This document shows, piece by piece, positions 1-10,300 of a stretch of DNA of 42,309 nucleotides. The number at the start of each line of letters is the position of its first letter. Positions within the stretch are counted from its first letter, which is position 1. This DNA comes from JBIOJM01 sp044450785 (GTDB taxonomy: Bacteria > Planctomycetota > Planctomycetia > Isosphaerales > Isosphaeraceae): positions 1-42,309 of the forward strand of contig JBIOJM010000048.1 in the NCBI GenBank assembly GCA_044450785.1. Reading direction: 5' to 3'. The notes under the pieces were generated by a model that was given only the letters and a program-made list of their open reading frames with translations, did no database searches and was not told the DNA's origin. Position numbers and translations under genes: made by a program.

Positions 1-3000
1 CCGGGGGGGGGGGGGGTGGTCTTGGTGGCACAGGCGGTGCAGGTGGGAGCGGCGGTGCAGGTGGCGCCGGGCTCGGATGGCGGTGGGAATCTTTCCCTCA
101 CGACGGTCGCCCTGGCGGCCAGGGGGCTACTGGCGGCGCGGGGGGCTCCGGCAGCGAAGGTGGCGATGGTGGCGCCGGCGGCACTGGTGCCGGCGGGGGT
201 CTGTTTATCGCGTCGGGAAATATCATGCTCGTAAACTCACTTATAGATTCTAACACTGCGATCGGCGGTGCGGGAGGCCTTGGCGGTCTGGGCGGGATCG
301 GAGGCAACGCAGGCGGCGGTGGTAACGGAGGGAGTGGCGCGTCGGGCTATGCCGGGTCGTTCGGGAGTAGGGGACTGGGCAGTCCTGGAGGACCTGGCGG
401 TCCGGGTGGCCATGGTGGGAGCGGAGGACTCGGCGGTGCCGGGAGAGAAGGGGGTGCAGGCGGTACTGGAGGGATCGGTGAGGGTGGTGGCCTGTATGTC
501 GCTGATGGGACGGTCACGCTGTTGATGGATACAGTAGCGGCAGGGTCCGCCATAGGTGGACAAGGAGGGGCGGGAGGCGGAGGCGGTCATGGCGGCACTG
601 GTGGTCCAGGGGGAAATGGGGGTAATGGCGGTCCTGGAGGTCATGGAAAGTTTGGTGGTGCTTTTACACGCAATGGAGGACCAGGCATATTGACCGGCGG
701 TAACGGTGGAAATGGCGGAAGTGGTGGTTACGGTGGCGACGGAGGAGACGCCGGTAATGGAGGGATCGGGAACGATGGTGGCAACGGTGGGTCGGCATCC
801 GGCGGCGGTTTGTACGTCGCAGGTGGAACTGTGACCATAACGGCCGTCACAATCAATGGAAACGTCGCTCAAGGCGCGCAAGGTGGATTCGGCGGTTCGG
901 GAGGAGCAGGTGGTTACGGCGGTGGTGGCGGTGGTGGTGGCGCAGGAGAGCCTGGAGGCTCGGGAGGTCAGGGAGGCGTTTTTCGGACTTCGCCTTACGG
1001 CTACGGCTGGTGTTGCGCCCCCAACGGAGCTCCTGGTGCTCCAGGCAACCCGGGCTATGGAGGTCACGATGGCGGGGGCGGCGACGGTGGCAATGGAGGG
1101 CAGGGAGCTATTGGGGCTTTGGGCAGCGGCGGCGGTTTGTTCGTTGGCGGCGGATCGCTGACTCTGAACGATGCCACGATTGATAACGATATCGCCGCGG
1201 GCGGCGGCGGCGGTGGCGGCGCGTCCGGCGGCCGCGGCGGCTACGGCAGCGGCAGCGGCGCCGGTGGCAACCGCGGCTCCAGCAGTGTCGGCGGGTATGG
1301 CCGGGGCGGCGGCCTGGACGTCAACGTCGGCACGGCTACCCTGGACAACACGATCGTCGCGCTCAATACCAACAGGATCGGCAGTCGTGCATCGGCCGAT
1401 GACATCGCCGGCGCGGTCTCCTCGGCCAGCGCGTACAACCTGATCGGCACCGGCGGCACCGGCGGCCTGACCAACGGCACCAACTACAACCAGGTCGGCG
1501 TCGCCGACCCGGGCCTCGACCCGAACGGACTGCAGAACAACGGCGGCCCGACCCAGACCATCGCGCTCCTGGCCGGCAGCCCGGCGATCGACGCCGGCAG
1601 CAACGCGCTGGCCGTCGATCCCACCACGGGCGAGCCGCTCGCCAACGACCAGCGCGGCCCTGGCTTCCCCCGCATCGTGAACGGGACCGTGGACATCGGG
1701 GCCTTCGAGTATCACATCCCGCTCACCCTCACCAGCATTGCGAGCGTCGCCAGCCCGCGCAACACGCCCGTCTCGTCGCTCGAGGTCACCTTCGACCAGC
1801 CGATCAACCTGGGCACCTTCACGGATTCCGCTCTCGCGCTCACCGACAACGGCGGCCCCAACTTGATCACTGGTGCGGTGACGGTCACATCGGTCTCGGG
1901 CTCGACCTATCAGATCAACGGACTTTCCGGCCTGACGACCAGCAACGGCGACTACGACCTGACCGTCAACGCCGCCTCCATCCAGGACCAACTTGGCGAC
2001 TTCGGGACCAACACGCTCTCGAGCACATGGCTGATGGACACGGCGCCCCCTACGAGCCATGTCAACGCGCTCGCCAAGCGCGGCACCAGTCTCACGTTCG
2101 CGGTCTCGGTCACCGGCTCCGATCTAGGGAACCCGCCGTCGGGCGTCGCATCCTACGACACGATTCCTCGACCAACGGCGGGCCCTGGACGCTCTGGACG
2201 AATGTGCCAGCGTCCAATCCGACGGCCACGTTCACCGGGCAGAGCAACACGACGTATGCCTTCTACAGCATTGCCCACGACCTCGCGGGCAACACCGAGA
2301 GCAAGACGCCGTTGATCGAGGCCATTACCTACGTGCCCGACCTGACTCCGCCGATCACCTCGGTCGACGGCACGACGGGCGCCAACCCGAGCTCGGTGAG
2401 CGCGAGCACCGGCACGTTTACCCTCAACGTCACCGGGACCGACGCCGGCGGCAGCGGCCTGGCCTACTTCCAGGTGTGGGTGGCAATCGACGCGCAGGCC
2501 CCGGTGGAGATCGACACGGCGATCCCGGCCGGCGTCCCCGACAAGAGCGGCATTGATCACGCCACGCTCCTGTACCAGGGCCTGACCGACGGCGCGACGC
2601 ACCAGTACCGGTTCTACACCACCGGCATCGACGGGGCCGGCAACGTCGAGGCGGCCCATGCTTATCCCAACGACGTGGTCTTCTCCCAATCCTTCGCCCA
2701 GCCGCCGGCCCTCCAGGCGACCGGGTTGACGGTGGAGAACGGAGCCGCCGAGCGGTCGTATGTCCGCTACCTCGACATCCTTTTCAACGAGTCGGACAGC
2801 CAGTCACACGGCCAGCTCACGCAGATCGCCGGCTCGGTGGGCACGTCGACCCCGGAGATCCGGCTCTACAAGTTCGATCTCGCCGGCGACGCATCGAGCA
2901 AGACGGCGGTTCCGCTCTCGAGCCCAACGATGCTCGACGTGATCGACCACGCCATCGAGATCGATTTTGGCTCGGCCGGCATCGGTGGCAATGCCAATAC

Positions 3001-3280
3001 GACGGCGGCCGACGGGTACTACGAGCTGGACATCATGCCGCCGAACGGCCCGACGGCGGTGCACCACTTCGACCGGCTCCTGGGCGACGTGACCGGCGAC
3101 GGGGTGGTGGACAGCAACGACCTGAACGCGATCGCCGCGGCGATCGGGCAGTCGTCGCCGGCGGGCTGGACGCCGCTCTCCGCCGACGTCACGGGCGCCG
3201 GCACCGTCACCGCGTTCGACTTGACCCTGGCCACCCGCGCGAAGGGCCGGAAGCTGGGATCAGGCCTAACCGTCGGATGA
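1..3280 (+). CDS. Giant Gly-rich choice-of-anchor-Q surface protein with dockerin C-terminus (5' partial, frameshifted)
   Basis: The reading frame is open from base 3, so the 5' end lies outside the window. Bases 3-1320 encode Gly-Gly-X runs broken by beta-rung units of the GGGLYVAGGTVT type. About 1320-1715 is a choice-of-anchor-Q-like block (LDNTIVALNTN, NLIGTGG, NNGGPTQTIALL, SPAIDAG, DQRGPGFPR, VDIGAFEY). Ig-like or fibronectin-like domains follow (1730-2700). From about 3079 a dockerin-type EF-hand is visible (GDVTGDGVVDSNDLN), then a degenerate second copy (DVTGAGTVTAFDLTLATRAK). The first frame ends at 2315, but homology to the paralogue at 36881-42309 continues in another frame to 3280. 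Alignment of the two places a one-base deletion just after the SYD codons near 2158-2166. The product is probably exported and cell-surface. It could be a real pseudogene, a phase-variable gene or a sequencing error. Family assignment is from motifs only. Confidence 0.8.
3..16 (+). repeat. Run of 14 G at the window start
   Basis: Fourteen consecutive G bases lie inside the Gly-rich coding region and keep the glycine frame open. Such a run is prone to slippage and to assembly errors, and may mark a contig edge. Confidence 0.7.
2158..2166 (+). other. Frameshift site (one base missing) in the giant surface protein gene
   Basis: The paralogue encodes SYD-IYASTNG at this place. Here the 12 bases expected between the SYD codons and the ACC codon are only 11, so the frame moves by one base. 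Downstream, the sequence SSTNGGPWTLWTNV matches the paralogue but sits in the other frame. No long homopolymer is present at the site. Confidence 0.75.
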
Positions 3281-3433
3281 CACGCGCTGCCGACCCGATC
3301 ATGAGAGGAGCACGTTGTTTTTTCGGTCATTCAACGGCATTGGGCACTGTCCCCTTTGTCCTCCGCTGTGCTGATTGCGATCCTACGAGCGGCTGGAAAG
3401 GAACTGGTTCGAGACCAAATACAATAATACGTC

Positions 3434-3538
3434 TTGTAGAAACGATGCGGATGGGGCGATTCAATTGGGGGAGGCTCTCGGTGCGGCTCGGCCCTCACCC
3501 CAGCCCTCTCCCGCGGGAGAGGGAGCCAGATTCCGCTC
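3434..3538 (+). repeat. Dispersed intergenic repeat, copy 1
   Basis: The segment begins TTGTAGAAACGATG and contains CTCTCGGTGC, CCCTCACCCCAGCCCTCTCCC and a small CTCTCCCGCGGGAGAG palindrome. The same order of motifs occurs on the minus strand at 35631-35877. It fills most of the gap (3281-3695) before the kinase gene. If translated in the kinase frame it would add a low-complexity extension, which argues for the downstream kinase start. Confidence 0.75.
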
Positions 3539-3695
3539 ATCGGCCGCTGCTGTGCTGTGGCGGGGCGTACGGCCCCTCTGCCCCTTGTTCGAAAAACCCC
3601 TTCCTGTGAGCTCTCCACCTCGGGGTGGCATCTTGACAGAGCCGGCAAGGACTGACGACAAAGGACGGAGGACAAACCAGACGCGGAACGGTCCG

Positions 3696-6353
3696 ATGCT
3701 CCGATCACTTCACTTCGATTGTCCTGAACGGCATCAGTGGGAGGTCGAGCTGACCGATTCCCTCGAGGAGGAGACCTCCGTCTCGTCGATCTGCCCCGTT
3801 TGCGGTGCCCCGGGGCAATCTCGGACCACCGAGTGTTCCGCAATGGAAGCACCGTTCACGGGTGAGCTGCCGCCTCCACCTCTGGCGCGCGCGGGCGGAA
3901 TGGCGACAATGGAGGGAGCCGCCGGCGCGCTCCGGTCGAACGGACCGGCGCGCGAGGGGCTCGCCCGCGATCCTCCACCGATTGCCGGGTACAGGATCCT
4001 GGGCGAGCTGGGCCGGGGCGGCATGGGCGTGGTTTACCGGGCGGAGCAAGTGAGCCTGGGCCGCGAGGTGGCGCTCAAGATCGTCCTGGCCGGGGCGCAC
4101 GCCGGTTGGAGCGAGCGTTCGCGCTTCCGCGTCGAGGCCGAGACGGCCGCTCGGTTGAAGCATCCCAACATCGTCTCGATCTACGAGGTCGGCGAGCAGG
4201 ACGACGTTCCCTACCTCGCGCTCGAATTCGTCGACGGAGGCAGCCTGGCGCAGGCGCTCGCCAAGAGCCCCCTGGCGCCCGGCGAGGCGGCCCTGCTGGC
4301 CGAGACCCTGGCTCGGGCCATGGAGCATGTCCATCGACACGGCATCGTCCACCGCGACTTGAAGCCGGCGAACGTGCTCCTGACGGCCGAGGGCGTCCCC
4401 AAGATCGCCGATTTCGGGCTGGCCAAGTGGCTTGATGTTCCGTCGGGCCACTCCCAGAGCGGGGCGATCCTGGGCACGCCAAACTACATGGCGCCCGAGC
4501 AGGCCCGGGGAGAAGCCAAGCTCACTGGGCCGGCCACCGACGTCTATGCGCTGGGCGCGATCCTGTACGAGATGGTGGCGGGCCGGCCCCCGTTCCGCGC
4601 CGCCACTCCGCAGCAGACGGTGCAGCAGTTGCTGACGGAGGATCCGCTGCCGCCGTCCCGGCTGCAACCGCAACTGTCCCGCGATCTGGAGACGGTCTGT
4701 TTGAAGTGCCTCCAGAAGGAGCCCTCGCGGCGCTACGCGAGCGCTGGCGCCCTGGCCGACGACCTGCGGCGGTTCCTGGACGGAAAGCCGATCCAGGCCC
4801 GTCCCACGCCCTCCTGGGAGCGGGTCGTGAAGTGGACGCGACGGCGGCCGGGCACCGCTGCGGTGCTCGCCGTCAGCGCGTTGGCGACGGTCGCCCTGGT
4901 GGCGTCGACCCTGGCCTACAACGCGCGATTGCTGCGCGAGCGCGCGAGCGCCGACGCCGGGCGGGACGCGGCCAGGACGGCACAGCGCCAGGCCGAGGCC
5001 GACTTCCGGCTCGCCCTGGACGCGGTCAAGCGCTTCTACACCGAGGTGAGCGAGAATAAGCTCCTGAACGTCCCCACCTTGGACCCGTTGCGGATCGAGC
5101 TGCTCGAGCGAGCCCGCGACTTTTACCAGCGAATCGCCCAGGAGCGGCCCGACGACCCCGATGTCCAGGCTGAATGGGCGCGGGCCGGCTGGCGGCTGGC
5201 GGTGCTGGTGTCCGAGGCCCGGTCGGTCCCCGAGGGAATCAGCCTGATGGACCAGCCCATGACCATCCAGGAGCGGCTGGCCGATCGCTATCCGGACCGG
5301 CCGGAATACCGGAGCGACCTGGCCCGGAGCGACAACAACCTGGGCATCATGCACCGCCGAAACAATCAAGACGACCTTGCCGGCAAGGATTGGGAGCGCG
5401 CCCTGGCCCTCCGGGACCAACTGGTGCGGCAGCGTCCCGGCGATCTCCTCTACCGTCGCGACCTGGCCCAGACCAGGCTCAACCTGGGGAACTGGTATCG
5501 CGATCAGGACCAGCCTGAGCGGGCCGAGGAGTCATATCGCCGCGCCTTGACGATCCTGGAAGGCCTGGTGAGAGAAGCCCCGGATGCCGCCCGACCCCGG
5601 ACCGACCTGCCCGTCACGCACTTCGCCCTGGACCCATCCCGCATCCGTTACGATCTCGCGTCCACATACTTTAACCTGGCGGTACTCCATCGTCTGATCC
5701 GCCGGCCCGCGCAAGCGGCCGAGGAAATCCAGCAGGCGCTCGGTCACCTGGGCCGGCTGGCCCGCGAGCAGCCGGGCCGGACCGTCTACCGCCTTCTCGT
5801 GGCCAAGGCCCACTACGAGCTGGGGCTCTTGCTGGAAGCCGATGGCCGGATCGCCCGCGCGGCCGAGTGCTGGCTCCGGTCCCGGGAGATGCTGGAGACG
5901 CTGGCCCGCGAACATCCGGAGAACTGGAATTACCGATACATGCTGGCGCTGAACCTCCGATGCTTGAGCCTCGCGGCCGACGCGACCGGCCGGCCCGCCG
6001 AGGCCGACGCAGGTCGCCGGTCCGCCCGGGAGATCGAGGAGCGGCTGGTCCGGGAGCACCCTGAGGCCATCAGCTATTACGACGATGCTGCCAAAGTCTA
6101 CCTGAACATGCCGGCGAGTGTCATGCAGGATGGGACCGGGACGAGCCCGCTCGACCGGCAGGCGTTCGCCGAAGCGTGCGCCGGCCAGGCCCTCAGCTTT
6201 CTGGAGGCGGCTGAAAAGGCCGGCTACTTCCGCCGCCCGGAGGGCGTGAAGTTATTGAAGGCCGACAAGCAGCTCGAGCCGTTGCGGTCGCGCGCCCGCT
6301 TCCGGCAACTCCTGGCCCGGGCGTTGGCGGCGGCCGAGCCGGGACGGAAGTAG
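3696..6353 (+). CDS. Membrane-anchored Ser/Thr protein kinase with zinc-ribbon-like N-terminus and TPR-like C-terminus
   Basis: The protein has 885 residues from the ATG at 3696. The frame is open further upstream to 3375, but that part crosses a dispersed repeat, so the later start is preferred. Residues 9-36 hold paired cysteines (CPERH...CPVC) like a degenerate zinc ribbon. The kinase domain runs from about residue 99 to 360: Gly loop GELGRGGMGVVY, catalytic Lys in VALKIV (K128), HRDLKPANV (D221), DFG (D239) and APE (MAPEQ). All key residues are present, so it should be active. A single membrane segment lies near residues 386-409, followed by about 470 residues of helical TPR-like repeats that would face outside. 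It converges with the ECF sigma gene 41 bp away, a pairing common in planctomycetes. The substrate is unknown. Confidence 0.92.
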   Translation: MLRSLHFDCPERHQWEVELTDSLEEETSVSSICPVCGAPGQSRTTECSAMEAPFTGELPPPPLARAGGMATMEGAAGALRSNGPAREGLARDPPPIAGYRILGELGRGGMGVVYRAEQVSLGREVALKIVLAGAHAGWSERSRFRVEAETAARLKHPNIVSIYEVGEQDDVPYLALEFVDGGSLAQALAKSPLAPGEAALLAETLARAMEHVHRHGIVHRDLKPANVLLTAEGVPKIADFGLAKWLDVPSGHSQSGAILGTPNYMAPEQARGEAKLTGPATDVYALGAILYEMVAGRPPFRAATPQQTVQQLLTEDPLPPSRLQPQLSRDLETVCLKCLQKEPSRRYASAGALADDLRRFLDGKPIQARPTPSWERVVKWTRRRPGTAAVLAVSALATVALVASTLAYNARLLRERASADAGRDAARTAQRQAEADFRLALDAVKRFYTEVSENKLLNVPTLDPLRIELLERARDFYQRIAQERPDDPDVQAEWARAGWRLAVLVSEARSVPEGISLMDQPMTIQERLADRYPDRPEYRSDLARSDNNLGIMHRRNNQDDLAGKDWERALALRDQLVRQRPGDLLYRRDLAQTRLNLGNWYRDQDQPERAEESYRRALTILEGLVREAPDAARPRTDLPVTHFALDPSRIRYDLASTYFNLAVLHRLIRRPAQAAEEIQQALGHLGRLAREQPGRTVYRLLVAKAHYELGLLLEADGRIARAAECWLRSREMLETLAREHPENWNYRYMLALNLRCLSLAADATGRPAEADAGRRSAREIEERLVREHPEAISYYDDAAKVYLNMPASVMQDGTGTSPLDRQAFAEACAGQALSFLEAAEKAGYFRRPEGVKLLKADKQLEPLRSRARFRQLLARALAAAEPGRK

Positions 6354-6394
6354 GCAGTCGCTGGACCGGCGTCCTCTTGCCGCTCCCGCTCCGG

Positions 6395-7120
6395 TCAGGC
6401 GTGCCGCTCCAGGGCCGAGCGGCAGTACTTCAAAAGGTCCAGCTCGCGCAGCTCCTCGGCCACCTCCTCGCGGGAAGGGACTCCCAGCGAGGTCGCAACC
6501 TCGTCGACCAGCAATTCGGCGAACTTGGTGTGCGAACGCTGCAACGCCTTCCGGACCTGGTCGGACCGCATCGGAGTGCCGAGCCGGGCGCCGAGTTGTT
6601 CGGCCATCTGGGGTGAGGGTACTTCGGGGTTCTCGACGCGGTACAGCAGCACGGCGTGGTACGTCGGCTGGGCGGCCGCCAGTGCCTTCCAGGTCCGGTC
6701 CAGCAGCTCCATGCGCCAGGTCGCGAGGAAGTCCGGCTCCGATTCCGGGCCCGCCGGAGCCGGGCTGGCCGCCACGTCGAACGGGAGCGGCCTGGGTCGT
6801 GATCGCTGGGCCGTATGGTAGTCGTCGACCAGGTGGATCAGGGCCGTCTTCAAGTAGTCGCGAAAGCGGCCGCGTTTGGGGTCGGCATGACGGAAGGCCC
6901 CCCGGAGGATGCGGAGCGCAAACTCTTGCGACAGCTCGGTTGCGGCGTCCGGGTCGCGCACGGCACCCAGCAGGTAACGATACACCACGCCCGAATACCG
7001 CTGCGTCAGCTCCGCGAGGGCCGTGGCCGCCGAATCGGCCTCGCCGCCGTGCGCCTCCAGGACCATCGTCCACATCGTCGAGATCCGGCTGAGGTGCTGG
7101 TCCAGCTCGTCACGTTCCAT
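6395..7120 (-). CDS. ECF-type RNA polymerase sigma factor (planctomycete, kinase-associated type)
   Basis: A 241-aa protein with sigma region 2 features (RYSGVVYRYLLGAVRDPDAA, then FRDYLKTALIHLVDDY) and a region 4-like helix-turn-helix in the C-terminal half (MAEQLG...SDQVRKALQRSHTKFAEL). The linker is rich in Pro and Ala. The C-terminal tail (ELDLLKYCRSALER) extends beyond the usual ECF length and resembles planctomycete ECF proteins found beside Ser/Thr kinases. It converges with such a kinase and is transcribed divergently from the giant gene at 7375 across a 254-bp spacer. It probably directs polymerase to a small regulon; its targets are not visible. I found no clear anti-sigma gene, so the neighbouring kinase is the best candidate regulator (inference). 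Confidence 0.88.
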   Translation of the reverse strand: MERDELDQHLSRISTMWTMVLEAHGGEADSAATALAELTQRYSGVVYRYLLGAVRDPDAATELSQEFALRILRGAFRHADPKRGRFRDYLKTALIHLVDDYHTAQRSRPRPLPFDVAASPAPAGPESEPDFLATWRMELLDRTWKALAAAQPTYHAVLLYRVENPEVPSPQMAEQLGARLGTPMRSDQVRKALQRSHTKFAELLVDEVATSLGVPSREEVAEELRELDLLKYCRSALERHA

Positions 7121-7374
7121 CCGTCCAGTCCCTCATGGCGAGCCGATAGGCTGGTATGATTGGGAGGAAGCCGCCCCCGGAGAGAATTCCGAGCCGGCCC
7201 GGTCACACCCCCCGGTAGAAGGAGGTGAGAGCGGAACGAGACGCCCCAAACGCGGCTTGAGCACCAAACGTTCAGGCTCACCACGAATTCTATCGTCCGT
7301 CCACCGGTTGGGGAAGCCTTCGGTTGTCATCAGTTCAGCAGAGTGATTGGCCATATCTCTACAGAGGTCCACTC

Positions 7375-10300
7375 ATGTTTCGCCATCGGATTCGCGGTTT
7401 GGAAATTCGGTCGCGGGCAGCCCGCGGCCGCTCGCGCGTGCGACGCGGCCACCACCTTTGGATGCTCGAGGGGCTGGAGGGCCGGGTGCTGCTCTCGGGC
7501 AACCCCACGACCTACACCGTCAACGCCACGACTGATACCGGCATGGGGTCGGGCCTCAAGGGCGACCTCCGCTACTGCATCGACCAGGCCAACGCCAACA
7601 CGAATACCGCCGGCAGCCTGATCCAGTTCGATCCGACGGTATTTCCCTCCAACACCAACGAACCTTCGCTGATCACACTGTCCAGCGGGCTGGAGCTTTC
7701 CGAGATGGACGGGCCGGAGGTGATCGAGGGCCCCGAGCCCAATTCCGGCACGGCCCCCGACCTCGTCGGCGCCGCCAAGGCCGTGGTGATCGGCGACAAT
7801 AACACGATCGTGGTGTTCACGGTTGATGCCGGCGTGATGGCCACCCTCTCGAATCTCTTGATTACGCCTGCATACAATCCGTTCGGCAATTCCTTCGAGT
7901 CAGACATGGGGGGCATCTGCAACGCATCCGGCGCCACACTGACGGTCACGAACTGCAACGTCGAGGCCAACGGGGGCCCCTCCATTGCAGGCGGCGACAT
8001 CCTCAACTCCGGTACGATGACGATCACCGGCAGCTTCATTTCCGGGCTACAGCCTGTCGGAGCCGAAACCAATCCCTCAGAGGGCGGTATCGATAATAAC
8101 GGAACCATGACGGTCGCCGGCAGCACCATTGAGTCCAACGAGGGCAACGGCGACACCGGCGGCGGCATCCTCAACAACAACGGTGGCAGCCTGAAGGTCA
8201 TCGATTCCACGATCGCCGGCAACCAGGCCCAGTTCGGCGGCGGCATCTGGAACGCGGGCACAGCGACAGTCATCAATAGCACGATCGCGGCCAACCTTGC
8301 GGGTCTCGTCAACCTTGGCGGCAACGGCGGTGGTGGTGGCATCGCGAGCGCCGCGAATTCACTGACGCTCGTCAACAGCACGGTCGCCGATAACTTCACC
8401 GAGGGTCTCTCGGGCGGTGGACTCTATATCGAGGGGGGCACCGCCACCTTGGACAACACGATCGTCGCCAGCAACACCAATCAGAACGGCCCCAATGCGC
8501 CCGACGACCCCAACGACATCGCCGGCACGGTGTCTCCGGACAGCGCGTACAACCTGATCGGCACCGGGGGCTCAGGCGGCTTGACGGGAGGAGGTACGAG
8601 CCATAACCAGGTCGGCGTCGCCGACCCGGGGCTCTACTGCTGCGGACCGGACTTACAGAGGCTGGCCAACAACGGCGGCCCCACCCAGACCGTCTCGCTG
8701 TTGCTCGGTAGCCCCGCGATCGGTGCCGGCAACGTCAATCTGGCCATCGACCCCACCACCGGCCAACCCCTCGCCTATGACCAACGCGGCAAGGGATTCC
8801 CGCGGAGCGCGGACGGCATCGTGGATATCGGGGCTTACGAGCTGGGCTACCCAAAACCGTTCATGGTCGAAAGCTTCACCAGTACCGGAACGGGCACGGG
8901 CAATGCGGGCGACCTGGTCTACTGCATCGAGCAGGCTAACGCCAACCCAGACCCCGCCGGCAGCGTGATCCAGTTCGACCCGACCGCCTTCGCCACGCCG
9001 CAGACGATCACCTTGACCAATCCGTTGGAGCTGTTCAATGCCAGCGGGCCTGAGGAGATCGACGGCCCCGGCGCGAGCCTCCTGACCATCCACGGTCATG
9101 ACGTCGGGCCGTTCCAGGTCGATAACGGCGTGACGGCCAACATCTCGGGCTTGACCATCTCGGGCAGCTTTGCCGGCTACGGCGGCGGCATCGAGAATGA
9201 TGGCACGCTGACGGTCACCGATTGCACCATCGCCAACAACGAGGCCGACGGCGACGGCGGCGGCATCCAGAACGAGAGCGACGGCACGCTGACGATCACC
9301 AACTCCACGATCACCGGCAACTCGGGTGGCGACGGCGGCGGCATCGACAACTACGGTACGCTGACGATCACCAATTCCACCATCACCGGCAACTCGGGCA
9401 GCGAGGGCGGCGGCATCTTCAACAAAGAAGGTGGCACAGCAACGGTCACCGGCAGCACCATCGAGAACAATTCGGCCGCCGCCGGCGGCGGCATCGAAAG
9501 CGAGGGCCCCCTGACGATCGTCAACAGCACCATCGCGGCCAACTTGGGCACCGACCCGAACAACTACCTCGGCGCCGGCATTGACGAGAACGGTGGCACG
9601 CTGACGGCCGTCAACTGCACGATCGCCTCCAATGACGGCGGCGGTCTGTACGTCGAGGGGGGCTCTCCGACCACTCTGGACAACACGATCGTCGCGCTCA
9701 ACACCGACGGCACCGGCATCGGCGCGCCGGCCGACGACATCGCCGGCTCGGGGTCGGTGTCCGGCTCGAACAACCTGATCGGCACCGGGGGCTCCGGCGG
9801 CCTGACGAACAGCAGCAACAACAACCAGGTCGGAGTCGCCGACCCGGGGCTCGATCCCAACGGACTCCAGTGGAATGGCGGCCCGACCCAGACGATCGCC
9901 CTGATGACCGGCAGCCTCGCCATCGGTGCCGGCAGCGACACGCTCGCCGTCGACGCCAATGGCAACCGCTTGACCACCGACCAGCGCGGCCTCGGCTTCT
10001 CGCGTTTCGTGAAAACAGTCGACGTCGGGGCCTTCGAAGCGGGCAACCCCACCGGCTACCTCGTCAACCTCACGAGCGATACCGGCGCGGGCTCGGACGG
10101 CGCGGGCGACCTGCTTTACTGCATTACCCAGGCCAATGCCAACACCAACCCCCAGGGCAGCCTGATCGAGTTCGACCCGACGGTCTTCACTACAGCCAAG
10201 CCGCAGACGATCAATCTCTCCGCCACGCTGGAACTTACCGAGACCGCCGGGCCCGAGGTGTTGGGCGGCCCCGGCGCCGGCGTCGTGACGATCAGCGGCA

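Noticed and set aside
237..2060. Long minus-strand ORF opposite the Gly-rich gene
   Set aside because: It is the shadow of high-GC Gly-rich coding DNA. It shows no domain, and its start and composition are arbitrary.
3375..3695. N-terminal extension of the kinase to 3375
   Set aside because: The extra 107 codons run through a dispersed repeat. The homologous start is MLRSLHFDCPERHQW at 3696.
3705..5420. 571-aa minus-strand ORF opposite the kinase gene
   Set aside because: The plus strand has a full kinase domain with intact motifs. The antisense frame has no family signal.
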